Assembly (NCBI RefSeq): GCF_002201895.1
Contig: NZ_CP019436.1
Location: 1 to 64,000, forward strand
Source of the DNA: Methanopyrus sp. SNP6
GTDB lineage: Archaea > JAADCQ01 > Methanopyri > Methanopyrales > Methanopyraceae
Direction of reading: 5' to 3'
Length of the DNA stretch: 64,000 nt
The translations under genes and the position numbers were made by a program. Under the pieces are notes generated by a model that was given only the letters and a program-made list of their open reading frames with translations, was not told the origin of the DNA and ran no database searches. Of this stretch, positions 44,743-52,700 are shown one piece after another. Within the stretch, counting starts at the first letter, position 1. Each line of letters opens with the position of its first letter.

Positions 44743-45923
44743 TCCGTCAGATCGAGTCCTTCGAGCTCCCCGACGGTCTTTAGCACGTGCCTACGGGCCT
44801 CCTTGGGGGACTTCGGTTCTCGGATCACCTCACCCTCCTCCATGAACTTCCGCAGCAGCGGCTCACGTTCCGACCCGCACTCGGAACATGGGTTTGGTTC
44901 CTCATTCCTGGGGAGCACGACGTCGTCAAGGCAGTTCGGGCACCTCCAGACTTGCTTGGCTCCGGAGAGCTTCCCCCTCTTCGACCTCGGTTCTCCTTCG
45001 ACCTCCACCAGGTCCATCGCAAAGTCCACCGCCGGAGCGTCCGAGATAGCCGTACCCACGCCGAACGCGTCGGCCCCGGCCTCCGCGAGCCGCCGGATCT
45101 CTTCCTCGTCCAGCCCGCCGGACACTACGATCTTAACGTGCTCGTGCCCGCGGAGGTCCAGCTCCCACCTGACCTCTCGTACTATTTCCGCCATGTCACC
45201 ACGGCGAGATGATGGTGTGTCGAGCCTCACCCCGTAGAGCCTATCCCCCAGCTCTTCGACCGCCATCAGCGCCTCCTCTACCTCGTCGTACAGTGTGTCC
45301 ACTAGGGCTATCCTGGGAACGTCCTCAGGTACGTGTTCGTCGAATGCACGCCACGCCTTTCGCTGATCCCCGAACACCAAGATGAAAGCGTGCGGCATAG
45401 TGCCCACGGGTCGCTCTCCGATCAACTCCGCCCCCTTGATCCCAGAAACACCATCGCATCCACCCACGAACGCTGCTCTGTCCACCATCGGGGCTATCGC
45501 AGGGTGCTGCCGACGAATCCCGAAGCTGTACACGGGTTTGCCACCTGCCGCGACCTTGCACCTAGCTGCTTTCGTGGCGATCCCGGTGGCTTTCGCCAAA
45601 CATCCGATCAGTGCAGTTTCAAGCTCACAGAATTCAACGTAAGGCCCTTCGATCCTCATCACCGGCTGCTCGGGTCGAAACAACTCCCCTTCGTCCATCG
45701 CGTACACCGTCACGTCCCGACCCTCAAGTAGCGCCAGCGCTTCCTCGACGCCACACAGGACACCCCACTCCCAACCCTCAGGCAGTGATCGTGTAGAAAT
45801 CTCGGCGACGACCTCGGTATCGTCTAAACCCTCCTCTTCCAGCACCTCCCTGATCCTCCTGAAGTACACGTCCGCGGTCTCGCCACGCCGTATCTCATCC
45901 TCTGCAGCTACGTGGAGACGCAC
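44739..45923 (-). CDS. pncB: Nicotinate phosphoribosyltransferase, archaeal form with zinc ribbon
   Basis: 394 residues; makes nicotinate mononucleotide from nicotinate and PRPP for NAD salvage. Seen: TADVYFRRIREVL at the N-terminus, FGIRRQHPAIAPM, GTMPHAFILVFGD, VSGGLDEEEIRRLAEAGADA and FGVGTAIS (phosphate loop). A C-terminal zinc ribbon (CPNCLDDVVLP, then CSECG) is an addition found in archaeal members. First gene of a six-gene overlapping operon; a TATA element lies about 40 bases upstream. Confidence 0.93.
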   Translation of the reverse strand: MRLHVAAEDEIRRGETADVYFRRIREVLEEEGLDDTEVVAEISTRSLPEGWEWGVLCGVEEALALLEGRDVTVYAMDEGELFRPEQPVMRIEGPYVEFCELETALIGCLAKATGIATKAARCKVAAGGKPVYSFGIRRQHPAIAPMVDRAAFVGGCDGVSGIKGAELIGERPVGTMPHAFILVFGDQRKAWRAFDEHVPEDVPRIALVDTLYDEVEEALMAVEELGDRLYGVRLDTPSSRRGDMAEIVREVRWELDLRGHEHVKIVVSGGLDEEEIRRLAEAGADAFGVGTAISDAPAVDFAMDLVEVEGEPRSKRGKLSGAKQVWRCPNCLDDVVLPRNEEPNPCSECGSEREPLLRKFMEEGEVIREPKSPKEARRHVLKTVGELEGLDLTE

Positions 45924-45960
45924 CTTTCCAACCCCTTCGCGGATCGTTTCATAAGGATCG

Positions 45961-45970
45961 AAAATTTTAT
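45961..45970 (-). promoter_or_regulatory. TATA element of the pncB operon
   Basis: AAAATTTTAT (read ATAAAATTTT on the minus strand) is 38 bases before the pncB start, and serves six overlapping genes if used. It is also 51 bases before the divergent DGC-domain gene. Confidence 0.45.
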
Positions 45971-46020
45971 CCCTACACCGCAGCTGGAGGCCAGTTCCCG
46001 GACGTGCCTATGGTACGATA

Positions 46021-46410
46021 TTGACGTGTATGGGGGCACCCACGGTGTCCAGAAGAGCTCTGATGCCATGCATCGGTATGTCACCTAACGGATTTGTTTC
46101 CCGAGTAGCGGTCGCAGAGCTATCCGAGGAGGAAGGAGTTCCGTCGATCTGTCCGCCAGCTACCGCCGCAGGTAAGAAGAAGTTCCTAGACCTTCTAAAA
46201 CGCGTCGAAGTTTTAGTGATCGCTGGCTGTGACCATAACTGTCCCGAAAAAATATTGAAGGAGAAAGTAGGGAAGAGTCCGTCCGAAACTGTGTTCGTTT
46301 CCGAAGTATCGGAAAAAATTGGGGTGAATGCCGACAGTATGTACGAGCTCACGGAGTCGAACAGGAGACTGGCAGAAGAGGTCAAGAAAAAAGTTAAAGA
46401 ACTCCTTTGA
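46021..46410 (+). CDS. DGC-domain putative zinc-binding protein
   Basis: About 129 residues from TTG 46021 (ATG 46063, giving PCIGMSPNGFVSRVAVAEL, matches the family start better). Conserved cysteines lie in PCIGM, SICPPATAAGKKKF and VIAGCDHNCPEKIL, the last corresponding to the DGCxxxC motif for which the family is named. Members are thought to bind a metal; function unknown, sometimes adjacent to selenium or metal genes. Composition becomes AT-richer towards the 3' end. The following 210 bases contain no gene I can support. Confidence 0.7.
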   Translation: MTCMGAPTVSRRALMPCIGMSPNGFVSRVAVAELSEEEGVPSICPPATAAGKKKFLDLLKRVEVLVIAGCDHNCPEKILKEKVGKSPSETVFVSEVSEKIGVNADSMYELTESNRRLAEEVKKKVKELL

Positions 46411-46624
46411 AGACCTGTCAGAGTAACCAGAACCTCACGACTTTACTCGCTGCCTACGGACGGTATAGTAAGTATGGTACAAACTAACTCCGACTTTAAT
46501 TCCGACAATACCGACTTCTCTTTCAATTAAGAGCACTTCCCATGTGCGTCGGTAATTTTAAGAAAAGATCTAAGTTGGTGATGATCACTCCTTTCACTAA
46601 CCTAGTAACGTGAGTGGAATTTCT

Positions 46625-47383
46625 CTAACGTGCGATTATCTTATCATTCATCCAGTTAATCAACACCCTCTTCTCGTCTTCGCTCAGTTCTTCGAATCTC
46701 TTAACTTCAATGTCTTCGAGGTCTTCGAGATCCTCCAACGGCACCTCTGACCCAGAATCCAAATCGTAGACGCACACTTCTGGGTTCAAGTCTTCACCTT
46801 CAAAGGTCTCAACGAAATTCTCATAGATATCCATCGCTTGATCCGGGTGGTTTTGAACCACACGGACGATAGTTCCTGCACCTAGAAGGACAGTGAACGG
46901 GTACCCGTCCCTCTCAGATCTTACGGCGCGACCAGCCACGACCGTCAAGTCGTACAGGACGCTTTCCAGCGCCTCTAGTCTAAGGGCGTCGAGAGGGTTA
47001 TCGTCGAAGACACCTTTCGGTTCCAGCCGGATTTTGTACAGCATTATAGGGACGATAATCGACCTTTGTGCTGCGTAGTTGGAGAGATACGTCCGACATA
47101 TTATCACGGATTCTATTCCCTGGACGTCGGCTCCGACTAGTCCTTTGAGGATTTCTGCTACTCCTATTCCTCCCCCTGACCCGGCGAACTGCTGCAGATC
47201 CTCGATCTTCTGAATCCAATCTGCATCCCGTAACGCCTCGTGAAGCTTTTTAACGAACGACCTCGACCTGTCCAAGACGAGTACCCTATGGTTTCTAGTG
47301 TCCAGGCCACGTAGCAGCTTTCCGAGCCTCCACGCATCATTCGACTTTATGTACAGTGGGAGCATATAGAACGTTGCTTTCAT
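46625..47383 (-). CDS. XPD-like helicase, second helicase domain as a separate protein
   Basis: 252 residues. It contains what is normally the C-terminal half of an XPD/DinG-family helicase: NHRVLVLDRSRSFVKKLHEAL (motif IV region), QGIESVIICRTYL (motif V region) and VVAGRAVRSERDGYPFTVLL, the (Q)xxGRxxR of motif VI at about 148-160. An acidic tail follows. There is no Walker A. The start overlaps the upstream ATPase-half gene by four bases (ATGA), so equimolar synthesis and assembly into one helicase is likely. AT-richer than neighbouring operon genes. Confidence 0.72.
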   Translation of the reverse strand: MKATFYMLPLYIKSNDAWRLGKLLRGLDTRNHRVLVLDRSRSFVKKLHEALRDADWIQKIEDLQQFAGSGGGIGVAEILKGLVGADVQGIESVIICRTYLSNYAAQRSIIVPIMLYKIRLEPKGVFDDNPLDALRLEALESVLYDLTVVAGRAVRSERDGYPFTVLLGAGTIVRVVQNHPDQAMDIYENFVETFEGEDLNPEVCVYDLDSGSEVPLEDLEDLEDIEVKRFEELSEDEKRVLINWMNDKIIAR

Positions 47384-48651
47384 CGTCCCATTCCCCTCCG
47401 GTTCAAATCACTCAGAGTGGGTCGGTTCTCAGCCACGAGGTATATCGCTGGAAGCTTGAAGTACTCAGGACCCATGAGTAGTTTTAATAGCTGTTCTAAG
47501 TTCTTCACGATAGGTGCGAACGTCAAAGTCGGCTTACCTGACTTGCGTGGACTTTTCACTAACACCCACTCTCTAATCCCAGCTTCATCAGATCTTTCTA
47601 TCAGTTCGTTCAGAAGTGATAAATTCTTTTTAGCATTTAAGTAGTCGGCACGACATTCTTTCTCTACCAGCTCTCGTAGTTCCATTATCCAGTCTTCGAG
47701 CTCGTACGTCAACCGTTCGTATAATTCTCGGAATTTTGTCTTCTCCTCCAGTGCTTTCTTCACTTTTCGGATATCGCGGTCCCAATCAACGACACTCCAC
47801 ATGTGAGATTGGTCTAAGGCTAGGTCGTCTAATTCCCTTTCCAGTGTGCGCGATCCGACGTATACGTACCCTGGGACCTCGACCACGAGCGTCCCGGGTA
47901 GCACGTGTGCGTCGTCCAATATCACCAGAGATCCTTCTAGCGCTTTTTCCCAGTCTTTTTCAGAAATGAAAGGTTCCTTATCCAACGCTTGGCGTGCACG
48001 ACGGTGCGACGCGTACAGGAACGGAACCGACATCAGCTTCCTGAAAGAAATACAGATTATCCTTTTCGGGTCGCATAGCTGGTCGATAATGGGGCAGTCC
48101 CTGCATGAATCCCACGGAGCGAACCCGTTGATGAACGGGTTCCCTTTGTACATGGCTTCACGGACTTTCTCCCGCAACTTCTCGTCGTTTTTAAGCACCC
48201 CCAATAGTGGACCTTCCGTTCTGTAGAACCACGGATAACACTTAGGCTCATCCTGGGCGGAACCCGCGTGCATCATGACATTGATGAGCTCCTCCTGCTC
48301 CAGTTCATCACCCAGGAGCTCCGGCAGCTTGACCTTGCATTCGTCGTAGTCCTCCACCCTGCGCCAAAGGTCGACACTGAGGTCCCATTCCCTGAACTTC
48401 TTGTACTCCCGCTCAGCCAGGTCCGGTGACGGAACGGAATAGAACACCCTTCCCCTGTACTCCCTTGCCACCCTTCGCAGCAACCAGGTTTTACCCGACC
48501 CGGGTCGCGTTGTAAGCACGGCAACGTTATCATGTTCCAACTGATCTCGGACGTCTTCCAACATCTCGTACTGCGGACCTCTCAGATCGTACTCCTCCTC
48601 TACAGCGTCTAGAGCGTCGAACAGGACATCCTTACCACCCTCGCGGCTCAA
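47380..48651 (-). CDS. XPD-like Fe-S helicase, ATPase half as a separate protein
   Basis: 423 residues. RGPQYEMLEDVRDQL (Q-motif region) and Walker A TTRPGSGKT (about 47-55) begin it, then VFYSVPSPDLAEREYKKF (motif Ia). Clustered cysteines at 105, 138, 183, 186, 193 and 200 lie where XPD holds its 4Fe-4S cluster. VILDDAHVL (about 243-251) is a DEAH-box variant with Asp for Glu. A helical arch-like region follows, and the protein ends at about where helicase domain 2 would start. It overlaps the GTPase gene before it and the domain-2 gene after it by four bases each. XPD-type helicases unwind DNA 5' to 3'. Confidence 0.75.
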   Translation of the reverse strand: MSREGGKDVLFDALDAVEEEYDLRGPQYEMLEDVRDQLEHDNVAVLTTRPGSGKTWLLRRVAREYRGRVFYSVPSPDLAEREYKKFREWDLSVDLWRRVEDYDECKVKLPELLGDELEQEELINVMMHAGSAQDEPKCYPWFYRTEGPLLGVLKNDEKLREKVREAMYKGNPFINGFAPWDSCRDCPIIDQLCDPKRIICISFRKLMSVPFLYASHRRARQALDKEPFISEKDWEKALEGSLVILDDAHVLPGTLVVEVPGYVYVGSRTLERELDDLALDQSHMWSVVDWDRDIRKVKKALEEKTKFRELYERLTYELEDWIMELRELVEKECRADYLNAKKNLSLLNELIERSDEAGIREWVLVKSPRKSGKPTLTFAPIVKNLEQLLKLLMGPEYFKLPAIYLVAENRPTLSDLNRRGMGR

Positions 48652-49700
48652 CGCGCCGCCCCCTCCACGACCCCAAGCACCGCCGGTTCGTCGCCCACGG
48701 TCACCAGGAACCGGTCGCCGGGTTCCACAACTACCTCACGGTCCAGCTCCAAGACGACGTGTGCCACGTTGTGACCCTCGGCGTAGGGTCGTATCACTTC
48801 CGTTCCTGCGTGCGTCTCGACTTCCACGAACTCGACGTTCGCGGCCGCTGAGAGCACGTGTACCTTCCCCATCGTCCCGGGCCGAACCTTGGCGCCTATC
48901 GAGAGGACTTCCGCCCTTATCCCGTCGGAGGTCGATAATCCTTCCCCGAGGCACATCCCACGTGTGATCGAGCCCTCCACCTTCAGCCTAGCCTTGAACG
49001 GTGATCCCGGTCTGAATCCGCCCGCCGACTCCACCTCCAACACTTCCGCGTTCAGCCCACCCGGCTGAACTTCGACCCACCCTTCCTCCAGCGTACCTCG
49101 ATCCACTACTCCGAACACATCAACGGTCGTCTCACCCACCCTCCGCGTGGATTCCACCGGAGCCCGCAGCGAGTCCGATTCGGACGGTCGAGGTGGTTCT
49201 TCCAGCTCGGCCAGCGCGTCGAGCAGCTCTTCCGCCCCTTCCCCGGTCTTTGCGGACACCAGGACCGGTTCTCTGACAGTTTCCACCCCGAGCAGCTCCA
49301 AAAGATCCATCACCTCGTCCGCGACCTCGGATACCCGGTTACGGTCCACCAGGTCCACCTTGTTCACGACCGGTAGTACCCTCGCCCCGTAGAATGAGAC
49401 CACGAGCGCGTGGTCGATCGTCCCTGGACACGGTCCCTCGTCGGCCGCGACCACTAGAATCGCGTAGTCCGCGCTCCATGCGGACGTCAGCATGTTACGG
49501 ATGTAGTCGCGGTGACCCGGCACGTCCACGAACGAGATCGTGGTGTCACGGAACTCCAGGAACGCGCGTGCGGGTTCTATTGTGACACCCATTTCCCGCT
49601 CATGGGGCAGCCTATCCAGCCATTCACCGGTCAACGCTTTCACGAGCGTAGTCTTCCCGTGGTTGAAATGTCCGCAGACGACTACGTTGACTACATTCAC
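48648..49700 (-). CDS. EF-Tu/SelB-like translation GTPase
   Basis: About 350 residues from GTG 49700 (GGAGGG seven bases upstream). G1 is CGHFNHGKTTL, switch I EMGVTIEPA, G3 VDVPGHRDYIRNM, G4 NKVDLVD and G5 VSAKTG. Two beta-barrel domains follow, ending in LELDREVVVEPGDRFLVTV. A threonine-containing switch I (GVTI) and the barrels place it with EF-Tu, IF2-gamma and SelB. SelB is attractive because selD and a SECIS are in this window, and the archaeal SelB C-terminus has a similar EVGDRVLIT element. However, it is shorter than typical archaeal SelB and could be another EF-Tu paralogue. It lies inside the operon between the exported CobN-like gene and the split helicase. Confidence 0.65.
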   Translation of the reverse strand: MNVVNVVVCGHFNHGKTTLVKALTGEWLDRLPHEREMGVTIEPARAFLEFRDTTISFVDVPGHRDYIRNMLTSAWSADYAILVVAADEGPCPGTIDHALVVSFYGARVLPVVNKVDLVDRNRVSEVADEVMDLLELLGVETVREPVLVSAKTGEGAEELLDALAELEEPPRPSESDSLRAPVESTRRVGETTVDVFGVVDRGTLEEGWVEVQPGGLNAEVLEVESAGGFRPGSPFKARLKVEGSITRGMCLGEGLSTSDGIRAEVLSIGAKVRPGTMGKVHVLSAAANVEFVEVETHAGTEVIRPYAEGHNVAHVVLELDREVVVEPGDRFLVTVGDEPAVLGVVEGAAR

Positions 49701-49768
49701 ATCGCCACCCTCCAGCCGCTCCGCGCTCGCTTCCGTGCGGTTAGCTCCGGGGATCACCTCCTATTTAT

Positions 49769-52700
49769 TCACCACCCCCTAGGATCCGGTTCGTAACGCT
49801 TCGCCCACCATACGGCTAGGAAGAAGCTCACGAGTAACGTCAGTGCCAGCAACCACCTCGGGAAGTAGGATGTCGGGGTCGCCTGATACTCCCGCGTCAG
49901 CACTCTCCCGCTCATCGCGACGGTCGACCCGACACCCTTTCCGGTTCCGGCGACTTTATCCGCAACACCTTCTAGGGACACTCCTACCCCGGTGTGCCCC
50001 AACGACTTCGGACTTACCCCAGTCCCAGTCGCCATCGCGACACGCGAGACTGTGGCCACAACCTGGGAAATCACAGGTGTCATATGAACCGCAGTTGTCA
50101 CATGGACGGTTGGTCTGAGCACCGGACGCGTCATCGGCGCGGTCCTGGATACCGGGGTAGCAGTCTCTACCGCCATCCTCTCGACGATTCCGGACTGGAA
50201 GGCGCAGAGTTCTGGGCAACAGCAGGCCACTGAAGCGATCCAGGATAACGCCTCTCGCGGGTAGGGGATGCTCAGATCGGTCGAGATTCTGACGAGCGAG
50301 AACGCGGCCGAAGCTAGGGCCGTCGGCACCGACGCTAACCAGTCTGCGTTGGCTTTGACTATGGACCAGACGGTCGGGAGGACAGTTGCGAAGTCGCGCC
50401 GCCCTACCGCGACGTACCCGAGGGTCGCGAACCGCTTGAGCGAGCGCAACAGGTATAGGGCGCCCGAAGCACCGAACCGACGGAGTCCGGTGGTAAAGCT
50501 CCTGTTATACAACGTCCTAAGCAGACTCCGCATGAGATACGCCCGAGTTGTGACCAACGGACCCGAACCACGATCGATCTTCCTCGCCGTCACTCTCAAG
50601 TCGTTCACAGCGCGGAGGAGGGCCTCACTCCACCCGACGAGCCTCGCGAGGCGGCCCGCACCCTTGGCAACGTTCCAGCCAGGTTTGAAGGCGCCGAGGT
50701 CGACCTTCGAGACGTCGAGCGTCCACCCTCTGACGGAATTCTCACGGAGCAGGTAATCCAGGAGCGCCCTCGCCGACGCCTCGAGGTTGACGGTGCAACC
50801 GCAGCAGAAGAGGTTCGAGTAATCGTCGTACGAGTCGAACACCTGCAGGACCGCGTCCGAGGTGACGACAGCCAAGGCTAGTGCGAGCGGACAGTGTAGG
50901 AACGGCTGCCGCATTCCCACGAGCTCCGATCGCACATACGGGAGGACTGTGTACGAGAACCCGACGAGCGTCCGGAGCCCTAGGGACTCTACACTGTCAC
51001 TCGTGTACATGCCGGCCTCGATCATCGGGAGTACCGGCGCTATGAACTCACCCGGACACTGCGTGAAGACCGCGGCGCCTGCCATCACCGGAACGTTATC
51101 CCACGTCAGCTCCCCGAGGAGCCAGTCGGGGAGCCTATCCTTCAACGCCTCCCGTAGGACCAAGTATGAGACGGCCCAGTGCAGGAACGGAGCGTTTCGG
51201 GACGGTAGAATCCACAGGCCGGTACCGATAGCAACCGACCACAGGAGCTCCGCCAGGTTCCACCCGACCAAGTCTCGAAGACCGACGACGACGTAGTCGT
51301 TCAGCTCCTTAAGCCCCTCGTGTAGTTCGTGGAGCGTACCCAGCGGATCGCGCTCCAGCTTCGTCATGACGTCATCGAGGAGCTTCCTGAGGACTTCAGG
51401 GACACACCCCCGATCCCGAAGTCTCTCTTTCACCTCCTCCAACGATCTCTCGAGTGCCTCGAGCACGTCTCTTAGAACATCCCATCGCCCCGCACCGTGA
51501 GGCCTCGCGGTCGGTGAGAGGTACGAGCGTTCACCGATGGCCAGGGCGACCCACGGTTCCGCCGCGACCACGTCCAGCATGCGGCACATGTTGACCAGCG
51601 AGAGCGCGGACGGGCTGATCCCCTGGAACGTCGCCCCCGACACTAGCAATAGGACATCTTTCCTGACCCTGGGTAAATCGAGTACCTCGATTCCCACGAT
51701 CCGGACCGTCCGGAGATCGAACGTCAACTCACCTACAACGACTACTCTCTCTCCGATGCGTAGGTTCACTGGATACCTGAACGTGACGGTGATGCTCGCG
51801 CTCGGATCGTACTCGGATCGGAGGACGATGGTGTGGTCGTTCAGAACCTGCTTCACGATCCCGCTCACGCACGCACTCGTACCTCCGCATACGGTGGGTA
51901 TTGCGACGAGGTCGGCCACGTCTACGACGTCCTCCTCGCTGTACGATATCACGAGGTCCGAGCACAGCAGGCGCACGTTCTCGGCCTCGAAATCTGGGAT
52001 ACCGAGCACGACGAGCTCCTGGCCCACGCTCACCAGGGTTCCTTCCGGGAGCACGATTTCAACGCGGGCCGTGCCATCGTCCACCACGGCCGTTAGTGAC
52101 CTGCCTGAGTACCGGACTTCCGTGACCCGACCGCGAACCAGGAGGGTCTGGACGGGTACGTTCGGGTGTCGGACGTGCACGAGCGGTAGTTCCCAAGGGA
52201 GGACGCCGATTACCTCACCGGTTAGGTTCGTCCTGCATGAGGTCCGACCCGTCGTCGTGGGAGTATAGCTCCTGAAAGAGGTCTTCACAGGCACGTAACC
52301 GAGTAATTCCAGGGCGAGCGCGTACTGGAGGCCGCCAGTGGCTAAATCGGTCGGCCCCATCACCATGATCACACGATCCTCCGTACGCCGGTACAGTTCA
52401 GTCGCGACCACCGACGACACGGAGACGGCAGTTTCGTCAGGGAACCTCCGCGTATCGTAAGCGCAGGTATTCCTCCCGGTCGGGGCGACGTAGACGTATC
52501 GAAGCGGTGAGCCGCCGAATCCCGGGCGTATGTACTCCGCGTGCAGTGCTTTGAGGAGGTTCTCGATCTCGTACTTAGCACTGAGCAGAAACCTTCTGAG
52601 CACTTCGCGGGCCAAGTGTGAGGTCTCGTCGCAGTCCCTCCCTGCCCACACTGCCTCCCAATTTATGCTTATCTTCCTCCACAACGCCCGTCGTAGGGCG

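Noticed and set aside
46411-46624. Small RNA or gene in the AT-rich gap after the DGC-domain gene
   Set aside because: GTGATGA at about 46579 resembles a C box but no D box follows, and no open frame of note is present.
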